Assembly: GCA_947461795.1 (NCBI GenBank)
Contig: CANHMG010000014.1
Span: forward strand, 1-35,533
Length of the DNA: 35,533 bases
Direction of reading: 5' to 3'
Origin: Flavobacteriaceae bacterium
Lineage (GTDB): Bacteria > Bacteroidota > Bacteroidia > Flavobacteriales > Flavobacteriaceae
Numbering within the stretch: the first letter of the stretch is position 1; each line of letters opens with the position of its first letter. Position numbers and translations under genes: made by a program. Below the pieces are notes generated by a model. That model made no database searches. It was not told the DNA's origin and was given only the letters and a program-made list of their open reading frames with translations. Shown here piece after piece: positions 25,018-32,148 of the stretch.

Positions 25018-26481
25018 TTATAGTTTACTCAAGTAACTACCAAACTTGTCTTTAAATTGATAGCCATCTTCCATACGATCTTTGCTCAATTTATCATATT
25101 CGACCAAACCCCAAAGGAGAAATTCCTTCATAAAATAGATATCTTTTTGAGCAACTTGCGGCTGGTATTTTTTGATCACGATATCAAGAGGACCAATCGC
25201 ATCCAGTGTTTCTTGATAAGATTCGTCGCTGCAATCATCTAACAATTCAAACCCACTTTCCGCAAAAAACCATTCGATCAAATCCGAATACGGGGTTTTC
25301 TCATTCGACTTTTCTAATTTTTCCACTTTAGGAAAATACGCTGGAAAAAAGGTGTGAATGGCATCGCCCAAAAGATGCTGTGCTACTTGAGCTGCTCCTT
25401 CCTGTTCTCCTTCATAAACCAATTCGACTTTACCCGTAATCGCTGGAATGATTCCCATAAAATCAGACAAACGAACTACAGTATGATCTGATCCGTTTTG
25501 CAATGCACGACGCTCCGCCGTACTGACTAAATTTTCAAAGGCGGTAATACTCATACGCGCACTAACACCACTCTTATTGTCAATATATTCGCTTTCTCGA
25601 GCTTCAAAACTAATTTGTTCCAGAAGATCTTTGGCTAACGAAGGAACATATACCAACTTGTCTTGTTCTTCGTTTAAGTTTGCTTCCTGCTCTGTAATCG
25701 TTCTTGCAATAGCAATGGTTTCAGGATAATGGGTAAGAATTTGAGAACCAATTCGGTCTTTCAACGGCGTTACGATACTACCCCGATTGGTGTAATCTTC
25801 CGGGTTTGCGGTGAATATGAATTGCATATCCAAAGGCATCCGTAATTTGAATCCACGAATTTGTATGTCTCCTTCTTGCAGTATATTAAAAAGCGCTACT
25901 TGAATTCGAGCTTGCAAATCCGGTAATTCATTAATGACAAAAATACATCGATTGGCCCTTGGAATCATGCCAAAGTGAATCACCCGATCATCGGCGTACG
26001 ATAGTTTCAAATTAGCTGCTTTAATCGGATCGACATCACCAATCAAATCAGCAACGGTAACATCTGGCGTGGCTAGTTTTTCGGAAAAACGCTCACTTCG
26101 ATGCAACCAAGTAATTGGTGTTTCATCCCCTTTGTCTGCAATCAAATCTTTAGCAAAACGGGAAATGGGATTAAATGGATCATCATTAATTTCAGATCCT
26201 GCAACAATCGGAATGTACTCGTCCAGCAATTCGATCATTTTCCTCGCTAATCGCGTTTTTGCTTGCCCTCGAAGTCCCAACAGATTAATGTTATGTCTCG
26301 ATAAAATAGCACGTTCCAATTCTGGAATTACCGTGTTTTCAAAGCCATGAACGCCTTCAAATACGGGTTTCCCCAACTTTATTTTTTCCCGAAGATTATC
26401 TCGCAATTCATCTTTAATGCTTTTGCTTATATATCCCGAATTCCTCAATGCTCCTAACGTCGTACTTCTTTCTTTACTCAT
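25018..26481 (-). CDS. MoxR-type AAA+ ATPase (Mg-chelatase ChlI-like)
   Basis: AAA+ ATPase of the MoxR / magnesium-chelatase-like clade (487 aa). Nucleotide loop GLRGQAKT (69-76), with Ala in place of the last Gly as in other MoxR proteins. The Walker B-like region is CIFVINELPDL, with Asp-Glu replaced by Asn-Glu. The GSIVTPLKDRIGSQI block is the sensor/arginine-finger region. Such ATPases act as chaperones that insert metal or assemble protein complexes together with a VWA partner. That partner is encoded 39 bp upstream in the same operon. No signal peptide; cytosolic. The client protein is unknown. The C-terminal ~150 residues are poorly conserved in the family. Confidence 0.85.
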   Translation of the reverse strand: MSKERSTTLGALRNSGYISKSIKDELRDNLREKIKLGKPVFEGVHGFENTVIPELERAILSRHNINLLGLRGQAKTRLARKMIELLDEYIPIVAGSEINDDPFNPISRFAKDLIADKGDETPITWLHRSERFSEKLATPDVTVADLIGDVDPIKAANLKLSYADDRVIHFGMIPRANRCIFVINELPDLQARIQVALFNILQEGDIQIRGFKLRMPLDMQFIFTANPEDYTNRGSIVTPLKDRIGSQILTHYPETIAIARTITEQEANLNEEQDKLVYVPSLAKDLLEQISFEARESEYIDNKSGVSARMSITAFENLVSTAERRALQNGSDHTVVRLSDFMGIIPAITGKVELVYEGEQEGAAQVAQHLLGDAIHTFFPAYFPKVEKLEKSNEKTPYSDLIEWFFAESGFELLDDCSDESYQETLDAIGPLDIVIKKYQPQVAQKDIYFMKEFLLWGLVEYDKLSKDRMEDGYQFKDKFGSYLSKL

Positions 26482-26520
26482 TTTGTTTTTTCTTGTTTCT
26501 TGTCTCTAGCTTCTTATTTT

Positions 26521-27639
26521 CTACTTCACGCGTTTCTTCCGATTCGACTCATAATCTTCAAAAATCATTTCCCCTAATCCTTTCAATCCTGTATAGAATG
26601 CTTTTCCTTGATTGGCTTCCGTAAAATGATTCACAAAACGCTGCAAATACGGATCTTGAGCGATCATAAAAGTCGTAATCGGGATGTGTAATTTTCGAGC
26701 TTGCTGCGCTTGATTATAACATTTATCAACAATGTATTCGTCTAATCCATTACTGTTCATGTAGTAGGAACCGTCGCGTTCTCGAACACAACTTGGCTTC
26801 CCATCGGTAATCATAAAAATCTGCTTGTTGGTATTCCGTTTTCTCCGAAGAATATCCATAGCCAACTGCAAACCCGCCACTGTGTTGGTGTGATAAGGTC
26901 CGACTTTTAGATAAGGTAAATCTCGAATAGCTATGGTCCAAGCGTCATTTCCAAACACTAAAATATCTAAAGTATCTTTTGGATAACGCGTTGTAATTAA
27001 CTCAGCAAGACCCATCGCAACTTTTTTAGCCGGTGTGATTCTATCCTCACCATATAAGATCATACTATGGCTAATATCAATCATTAGCACGGTACTCATT
27101 TGGGCTTTGAATTGCGTTTCTTCGACCACCAAATCATTTTCGGTTAATTGAAAAGAATCGACGCCATTATTAATTTGTGCATTCCGTAAACTTTCCGTTA
27201 GTGAAATTCGCTCGAGTCCATCGCCAAAATGAAACTCCCGAAATTCACCCGTATGCTCATCACCATTACCTGCTTGTTTGGTTTTGTGATTCCCTGTTCC
27301 TGCTTTTTTTAAATTTCCAAAAATTTGATCCAAAGCTTGTTGACGAATAGCGCGTTCCGTTTTTGCGGTGATGCCAAGTCCTGAACTTCCATCGTCTTTG
27401 AGTTCTTCGCGGATGTAGCCTTTTTTCTTTAAGTCTTCAATAAAATCATCAATGGTATAATGCTCGTCGGTCAGTTGATATTCCTGATCGAGTTGACGCA
27501 ACCAGTCGATGGCTTCATCGAAATCACCCGAAGTGTGGGTAATTAATTCTTTAAAAATAGGAAATAGTTTATCAAACGGCGACAGGTTTGGCGTTTGATA
27601 GTTTTTGAAAACAAATCCCTTTCTTACTTGGTTTTTCAT
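26521..27639 (-). CDS. VWA-domain protein, partner of MoxR
   Basis: 372-aa cytosolic protein. An N-terminal helical region (about 1-180) is followed by a von Willebrand factor A domain (about 182-360). The MIDAS motif DxSxS is intact: D188, S190, S192 in DISHS. The later metal-site residues T and D are present (NTVAG and MITDGKP). VWA proteins of this type work with MoxR ATPases in chelatase-like chaperone pairs. The MoxR gene follows 39 bp later. Divergent from the Crp/Fnr gene, with about 140 bp between the starts. No signal peptide or transmembrane segment. Client unknown. Confidence 0.85.
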   Translation of the reverse strand: MKNQVRKGFVFKNYQTPNLSPFDKLFPIFKELITHTSGDFDEAIDWLRQLDQEYQLTDEHYTIDDFIEDLKKKGYIREELKDDGSSGLGITAKTERAIRQQALDQIFGNLKKAGTGNHKTKQAGNGDEHTGEFREFHFGDGLERISLTESLRNAQINNGVDSFQLTENDLVVEETQFKAQMSTVLMIDISHSMILYGEDRITPAKKVAMGLAELITTRYPKDTLDILVFGNDAWTIAIRDLPYLKVGPYHTNTVAGLQLAMDILRRKRNTNKQIFMITDGKPSCVRERDGSYYMNSNGLDEYIVDKCYNQAQQARKLHIPITTFMIAQDPYLQRFVNHFTEANQGKAFYTGLKGLGEMIFEDYESNRKKRVK

Positions 27640-27746
27640 AGCTTATAAAAGTAATCTTTTTGAGAAAGTCGACTGAGAGAACGAATATTAATTTTTAGTT
27701 AAAAGAATTTTAGCAAGAATTCGACACGTTGTTTTGGCAGTTTATG

Positions 27747-27754
27747 TAGTTTTG
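27747..27754 (+). promoter_or_regulatory. -7 box of the Crp/Fnr gene
   Basis: TAGTTTTG, perfect TAnnTTTG, 29 bp before the ATG at 27784. TTG words lie at 27729 and 27734, rather close for a standard -33 element. Confidence 0.4.
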
Positions 27755-27783
27755 TAGTAAATCTTAGTCTTACCAAAAACACA

Positions 27784-28410
27784 ATGAATCCTACCGTAAA
27801 GCTTCAATTTCCAGATTTTTCAAATGAATTGTTGAGCGAGATAGAATCCACCGCCACGTATCAAACGATCAAGGCTGGCGAAGTCATTATGCGAACAGGC
27901 CAGTATTTTAAAAGTACCGTTTTAGTACTCAGCGGACAAATCAAAATTTATCGAGAAGATGACGATGGTGGTGAATTCCTCATGTACTATTTGCAACCTG
28001 GACAAGCTTGTGCGTTATCGATGATTTGCGCGACTAAGAATGAAAAAAGTCAAATCATGGCGAAAGTCATTGAAGAGGCAGAATTAGTTTTGATTCCGCT
28101 ACCACTCATGGATCGCTGGATGATGCAACATCGGAGTTGGTATGAATTCGTGATTGAAACCTATCGAAGTCGATTTGAAGAAGTCATGGAAGTCGTTGAC
28201 AATATTGCCTTTCGAGCCATGGATGAAAGACTAGAATTTTATCTGAAGCGTCATCAAGAAGCCTGTGGCTGCAACGAAATCAAACTTTCACATCAAGAAA
28301 TTGCTTCTGAACTGAATACCTCCAGAGAAGTGATTTCTCGTTTATTGAAAAAAATGGAACAACGAGGTCTAGTAAAATTACATCGAAATCAAATCGAAGT
28401 ACTAAAATAA
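27784..28410 (+). CDS. Crp/Fnr family transcription regulator
   Basis: 208 aa, normal length. The N-terminal cyclic-nucleotide-binding-like beta barrel (about 1-115) contains SGQIKIYRE and the block YLQPGQACALSMICATKNEKS. The DEE..S/T phosphate-binding cassette of true CRP is not present, so cAMP binding is unlikely. A dimer helix (about 120-150) and a C-terminal winged HTH (about 155-208) follow, with KLSHQEIASELNTSREVISRLLKKMEQRG as the recognition helix region. Cys residues in QACALSMICA and ACGCNE could sense redox or sulfane sulfur. It precedes the TauE/SafE gene by 5 bp, and the probable target promoter upstream of the MBL-rhodanese has a CRP-type palindrome. Confidence 0.85.
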   Translation: MNPTVKLQFPDFSNELLSEIESTATYQTIKAGEVIMRTGQYFKSTVLVLSGQIKIYREDDDGGEFLMYYLQPGQACALSMICATKNEKSQIMAKVIEEAELVLIPLPLMDRWMMQHRSWYEFVIETYRSRFEEVMEVVDNIAFRAMDERLEFYLKRHQEACGCNEIKLSHQEIASELNTSREVISRLLKKMEQRGLVKLHRNQIEVLK

Positions 28411-28415
28411 AAATT

Positions 28416-29204
28416 ATGGAATACTTTGGTTATGTAGCGTCGATTTTAATTGGAATTACCTTAGGCCTAATAGGCGGTGGCGGCAGTATTCTTACCGTAC
28501 CAATTCTTGTCTATTTATTTCAAATCAACCCTGAAAACGCGACAAGTTATTCCCTATTTATTGTTGGTGTAACCGCTATGTTTGGTTCGTACCGCCATTA
28601 TCAATTGGGAAATCTGCAACTCAAATCGGCATTGTACTTCGCAATTCCCTCGGTTTTGTCGCTACTTTTTGTTCGCAAAATGGTCTTGCCTGGTATTCGG
28701 GAATCTCTCTTTTCGATTGGCCAACTAGAAATCACCAAGAACCTATTGATCATGTTTGTATTTGGTATTTTGATGGTTGCCGCCTCGGTGTCGATGATTC
28801 GAAAATCAAAAGAAAATCAAATTGACGCAACACTCAACATTCCACGTCTGGCTTTTATAGGTTTTTTAGTTGGATTTGTAACTGGATTTCTAGGCGCTGG
28901 CGGTGGTTTTTTAATCATTCCTGCCCTACTCTTTTTCGCCAATTTACCTATGAAACAAGCGGTAGGTACTTCTTTGTTTATTATCTTCATCAATTCGCTA
29001 ATTGGTTTTACAGGCGATTTGATTAATGGTATCACCATCAATTACCAACTTCTTTTTACAGTGACGGGAATCGCCATTGTTGGCATGTTAATCGGAACAC
29101 AATTGTCTAAGAAAATCGACGGCGCCAAATTGAAACCTGCTTTTGGTTGGTTTGTCCTTGTGATGGGACTCTACATCATCACTAAAGAACTCTTTCTGAA
29201 ATAA
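28416..29204 (+). CDS. TauE/SafE family sulfite exporter-like permease
   Basis: Eight-helix membrane permease (262 aa). Each half has the family signature: GLIGGGGSILTVPILV (about 18-33) and GFLGAGGGFLIIPALLFF (about 157-174). Family members export sulfite, sulfoacetate or other organosulfur anions. It is 5 bp after the Crp/Fnr gene and 76 bp before the MBL-rhodanese gene, so a function in exporting oxidised sulfur (for example sulfite from persulfide oxidation) is plausible but inferred. Substrate specificity cannot be read from the sequence. Confidence 0.85.
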   Translation: MEYFGYVASILIGITLGLIGGGGSILTVPILVYLFQINPENATSYSLFIVGVTAMFGSYRHYQLGNLQLKSALYFAIPSVLSLLFVRKMVLPGIRESLFSIGQLEITKNLLIMFVFGILMVAASVSMIRKSKENQIDATLNIPRLAFIGFLVGFVTGFLGAGGGFLIIPALLFFANLPMKQAVGTSLFIIFINSLIGFTGDLINGITINYQLLFTVTGIAIVGMLIGTQLSKKIDGAKLKPAFGWFVLVMGLYIITKELFLK

Positions 29205-29212
29205 TTGCGTTG

Positions 29213-29257
29213 TGTGACAAAAGTCATAGTTCTACGATTATTCTCAACCTAACTTTG
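29213..29257 (+). promoter_or_regulatory. CRP-type site and -7 box upstream of MBL-rhodanese 1
   Basis: TGTGA (29213-29217), six bases, then TCATA (29224-29228): one mismatch to the TGTGA-N6-TCACA pattern. The -7 box TAACTTTG is at 29250-29257. If transcription starts near 29262, the palindrome is centred near -41, the standard spot for a class II activator. No TTG at -33, which fits activator dependence. Confidence 0.55.
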
Positions 29258-29280
29258 CGGTATAATTTAAAATGTATACT

Positions 29281-30696
29281 ATGAAAGTTGAACAAATTTA
29301 TACCGGTTGTATTGCGCATGCGGCATATTATATAGAAAGTAATGGCGAAGTTGCTATTTTTGATCCACTACGAGAAGTGCAACCTTACTTGGATCGTGCG
29401 ACAAAAGACAACGCCAAAATAAAGTACGTTTTTGAAACGCATTTTCATGCCGACTTTGTATCGGGACATTTAGACTTGGCGCACAAAGCCCATGCTCAAA
29501 TCGTATACGGACCAACAGCAAAACCCAATTTCGAAGCGATTGTTGCAGAAGACAACCAAGTATTTGAAGTAGGAAATTACAAAATCAAAGTCTTGCACAC
29601 GCCAGGTCACACCATGGAAAGTACGACCTATTTATTAATGGATGAAAATGGCAAAGAACAAGCCATCATCACTGGTGACACTTTGTTTATTGGCGATGTA
29701 GGAAGACCCGATTTGGCACAACATGTCATCGCCGACTTAACGCAAGATAAACTCGCACGTTTGCTGTATCATTCCTTACGCGATAAGATTATGCCTTTGC
29801 CAGACCATTTAATTGTCTATCCGAATCATGGCGCTGGCAGTGCCTGTGGTAAAAACATGAGTAAAGAAACCACCGATACGCTAGGAAATCAAAAAAGAAC
29901 CAATTATGCTTTGAATCCAAAATTGACGGAAGACGAGTTTGTCAAAGAACTATTGACTGGTTTAACTAATCCACCGGGATATTTCCCCAAAAATGTATTG
30001 ATGAATATCAACGGCTATGAAAGTTTAGATACGGTGATGAAAAGAGGAAAAAAGCCACTAAGTCCAATTGAATTTGAAACCATTGCCAATGAAACCCATG
30101 TACTTATTCTAGACACACGTCCGTCTGCAGATTTTGCAAAAGGTTTTATTCCGAATAGTATTAATATTGGTTTGGATGGAAGTTTTGCGATGTGGGTGGG
30201 TGAAATGATTACCGATATCCAACAAGAAATACTTCTCGTGACAGAACCTGGTAAAGAAGAAGAAACCATGATCAGATTATCTAGAGTTGGCTACGACCAT
30301 ACGATTGGTTATCTCAATGGCGGTTTCAATTCATGGTTGAAAACTGGAAAAGAAATTGACACGATCCATCGTATTTCTGCCTTGGAATTGGAATACCACG
30401 CGACGAAAGAGAAATTGATCATCATTGATGTTCGAAAAAAATCAGAATTTGATTCCGAACACCTTATTGACGCCATCAACATTCCACTCAATGAAATCAA
30501 CAATCACTTAGCCGAATTTCCAAAAGACAATAATTTTGTGTTGCATTGCGCCGGCGGATACCGCAGCATTATCGCTGGATCTTTGCTGAAACAACGAGGC
30601 TGGGACAATTTCGTTGATGTTTCTGACGGATTTGTCGGCATCAAGAATACGAAGCTACCAAAAACGAATTATGTATGTCCAACCACACTATTATAA
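29281..30696 (+). CDS. Persulfide dioxygenase-like MBL fold protein with two rhodanese domains (copy 1)
   Basis: Metallo-beta-lactamase fold of the ETHE1 / persulfide dioxygenase type, which oxidises glutathione persulfide or similar to sulfite, fused to rhodanese domains (471 aa). Iron ligands by analogy: H54 (HFHADF), H110 (TPGHT), D133 (GDTLFIGD); the next position after D58 is F59, losing a second-site His as in mono-iron ETHE1. The signature GDVGRPDL is intact. Rhodanese 1 (about 255-355) lacks the active Cys (VTEPGKEEE); rhodanese 2 (about 375-471) has C423 in HCAGGYRS. A C-terminal Cys (466, VCPTTL) is conserved in the paralog. I use the start at 29281, matching the paralog; 29272 is also in frame. 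Confidence 0.88.
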   Translation: MKVEQIYTGCIAHAAYYIESNGEVAIFDPLREVQPYLDRATKDNAKIKYVFETHFHADFVSGHLDLAHKAHAQIVYGPTAKPNFEAIVAEDNQVFEVGNYKIKVLHTPGHTMESTTYLLMDENGKEQAIITGDTLFIGDVGRPDLAQHVIADLTQDKLARLLYHSLRDKIMPLPDHLIVYPNHGAGSACGKNMSKETTDTLGNQKRTNYALNPKLTEDEFVKELLTGLTNPPGYFPKNVLMNINGYESLDTVMKRGKKPLSPIEFETIANETHVLILDTRPSADFAKGFIPNSINIGLDGSFAMWVGEMITDIQQEILLVTEPGKEEETMIRLSRVGYDHTIGYLNGGFNSWLKTGKEIDTIHRISALELEYHATKEKLIIIDVRKKSEFDSEHLIDAINIPLNEINNHLAEFPKDNNFVLHCAGGYRSIIAGSLLKQRGWDNFVDVSDGFVGIKNTKLPKTNYVCPTTLL

Positions 30697-30705
30697 ATAG
30701 AAAAT

Positions 30706-31023
30706 ATGTTTGAAATTTTAAAAAATATGTTTGCGAAAACAGGCGAGAATACGCTTTCAACCGCTTTATCCGATGATGCATTTTTGGTCGATGTGCGCTC
30801 CAAGGAAGAATTTAATTCTGGCAGTTGCAAAGGCGCTGTGAATATTCCATTAGATCAAATTCAAAATCACTTGTCAAAATTCAAAGAAAAAAAGAACATC
30901 GTGGTCTTCTGCAGAAGCGGTATGAGAAGTAGCCAAGCAAAATCAATTCTGGAAAGAAATGGCTTTTCTAACGTTACTAATGGCGGTACTTGCGACAACG
31001 TAAATAGATTGCTCAACCGATAA
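30706..31023 (+). CDS. Single-domain rhodanese
   Basis: 105-aa sulfurtransferase. Blocks: LVDVRSKEEFNSG (about 27-39), GAVNIPLDQI, and the active-site loop CRSGMRS with C69 as the persulfide-carrying Cys, then AKSILERNGF. Cytosolic, no signal. It starts 9 bp after the MBL-rhodanese stop and is followed by the DUF2892 membrane gene, so rhodanese plus membrane protein may be a split version of E. coli YgaP, in which the two are fused. It probably hands sulfane sulfur to or from the MBL protein. Confidence 0.88.
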   Translation: MFEILKNMFAKTGENTLSTALSDDAFLVDVRSKEEFNSGSCKGAVNIPLDQIQNHLSKFKEKKNIVVFCRSGMRSSQAKSILERNGFSNVTNGGTCDNVNRLLNR

Positions 31024-31034
31024 ATGATAACCTT

Positions 31035-31238
31035 ATGAAAAGAAATATGGGATACATCGATAAGAAAATACGAATTACCGCAGCGATTGCGATTGCGATT
31101 CTGTACTTCACAGGCGTTATTACAGGCGTTCTCGGTTTAGTACTATTAGTCCTGGGAGTTGTTTTTGTGTTGACTAGTTTAGTTAGTTTTTGTCCATTGT
31201 ATGTGCCATTTGGAATTTCAACTTGTAAAAAAGACTAA
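31035..31238 (+). CDS. DUF2892 (YgaP-like) membrane protein
   Basis: 67-aa protein with two transmembrane helices (about residues 15-30 and 34-51) and the family tail CPLYVPFGISTCKKD with two Cys. The N-terminus NMGYIDKKIRI is typical of DUF2892. The two Cys may carry or receive persulfide near the membrane. It lies 11 bp after the rhodanese gene and 5 bp before the HMA gene; a tight operon is evident. Confidence 0.85.
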   Translation: MKRNMGYIDKKIRITAAIAIAILYFTGVITGVLGLVLLVLGVVFVLTSLVSFCPLYVPFGISTCKKD

Positions 31239-31243
31239 CTGCC

Positions 31244-31507
31244 ATGGAACAACAATTTGTCGTCGAAAACATTAAGTGCAATGGCTGTAGTAATTCCATC
31301 CGAACTGACCTGCTCAAAATTCCAAAAGTAGAAAATGTAGCCGTAGATATTGAGGCGGGATGCATTACCATCACAGGAAATCCAGACCGAAATACTGTGA
31401 TTGCTAAACTCAATGATATGGGATATCCCGAAGCAGACCACAACACATTCGTCAAAAAAGCAAAATCCTACGTGAGTTGCGCTATTGGTAAAATGACTAT
31501 AGAATGA
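31244..31507 (+). CDS. HMA-domain (heavy-metal-associated) small protein
   Basis: 87-aa cytosolic protein. Residues 1-65 fold as an HMA domain with the metal motif CNGC (C12, C15) near the N-terminus and the strand VENVAVDIEAGCITITGN. The extra C-terminal segment KSYVSCAIGKM contains one more Cys. HMA domains carry Cu(I) or other soft metals; in this sulfur context the CxxC might also bind sulfane sulfur. The stop codon overlaps the thioredoxin start by four bases (ATGA at 31504), so translation is coupled. Confidence 0.82.
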   Translation: MEQQFVVENIKCNGCSNSIRTDLLKIPKVENVAVDIEAGCITITGNPDRNTVIAKLNDMGYPEADHNTFVKKAKSYVSCAIGKMTIE

Positions 31508-31806
31508 GTACCGAATTCAGCACATTAATCCAATCTGAAAAACCAGTTTTGGTCGATTTCTTTGCCACTTGGTGTGGCCCTTGTAAGGCTCTAGCACCTA
31601 TTTTAAAAGAAGTCAAAGACAGCTTAGGAGAACGTATTTCGATACTCAAAATCGACGTGGATAAAAACCAAACTTTAGCATCACACTATCAAGTTCGTGG
31701 AGTTCCCACGATGATACTTTTTCAAAACGGGCAGCAATTATGGAGGCAATCAGGGGGTTTTTCAAAAGAAAATATTCTTCAAGTAATTCTAGAAAAATCA
31801 AAATAA
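31504..31806 (+). CDS. Thioredoxin
   Basis: 100-aa cytosolic thioredoxin. The active site is WCGPC with C24 and C27, preceded by LVDFFAT. The cis-Pro loop is VRGVPTMILFQNG, and the C-terminal helix is present. Standard length. It overlaps the HMA gene by four bases and is the last gene of the tight part of the cluster. Likely role: reducing persulfides or disulfides on the rhodanese and MBL proteins; this is inferred from position. Confidence 0.92.
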   Translation: MSTEFSTLIQSEKPVLVDFFATWCGPCKALAPILKEVKDSLGERISILKIDVDKNQTLASHYQVRGVPTMILFQNGQQLWRQSGGFSKENILQVILEKSK

Positions 31807-31840
31807 TGTTAAAGTAAATCTAGTCTTTAAAAAATAAATA

Positions 31841-31848
31841 TACTTTTG
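31841..31848 (+). promoter_or_regulatory. -7 box of the Cys/Lys-rich peptide gene
   Basis: TACTTTTG, perfect TAnnTTTG. It overlaps the upstream in-frame ATG (31846), so the start at 31879 is the real one. Confidence 0.55.
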
Positions 31849-31878
31849 AATGAATTATTAATTAAAAAAACAATTACA

Positions 31879-32064
31879 ATGAAAAAGTTAATCTCAATTT
31901 TCACATTAGTAGCCTTAGTATTTTCAATTACTCTATCCGCTCAGGAAGAACCAAAAAAAGAAAAATCTGAAAAATCATGTTCTAAAGAAATGAAAAAATC
32001 TTGTGATAAAGAAAAAAAAGCAGGTTGTTGTGCCGCTAAAAAAGCAACGGAGAAAAAAGCATAA
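31879..32064 (+). CDS. Cys/Lys-rich exported peptide (61 aa)
   Basis: Small exported peptide. The signal peptide is residues 1-21 (MKKLISIFTLVALVFSITLSA). The mature part, about 40 residues, is almost all Lys, Glu, Ala, Ser and Cys: KSCSKEMKKSCDKEKKAGCCAAKK with four Cys, two of them adjacent. No family recognised. The Cys spacing and cationic character suggest binding of metal or of sulfur species in the periplasm, but this is inference. It has its own promoter at 31841 and is closed by a terminator at 32084. Likely an independent member of the sulfur cluster. Confidence 0.7.
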   Translation: MKKLISIFTLVALVFSITLSAQEEPKKEKSEKSCSKEMKKSCDKEKKAGCCAAKKATEKKA

Positions 32065-32083
32065 ATTTTTAATCCTATAAATC

Positions 32084-32116
32084 AAGAGTGTTTAAGTAAT
32101 TGAACACTCTTTTTTT
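32084..32116 (+). terminator. Terminator after the peptide gene
   Basis: Arms aagagtgtt (32084-32092) and aacactctt (32103-32111) with a 10-nt loop, then a T-run to 32116. The loop end contains the TTG of the next promoter. Confidence 0.8.
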
Positions 32117-32127
32117 ATGTAATTTTG
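32100..32127 (+). promoter_or_regulatory. Promoter of MBL-rhodanese 2
   Basis: TTG (32100-32102), a 17-nt spacer, TAATTTTG (32120-32127). It is interleaved with the preceding terminator. The leader to the ATG at 32149 is about 15 nt, which excludes the in-frame ATG at 32125. Confidence 0.6.
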
Positions 32128-32148
32128 TCAATTAAAAAATTACAACCC

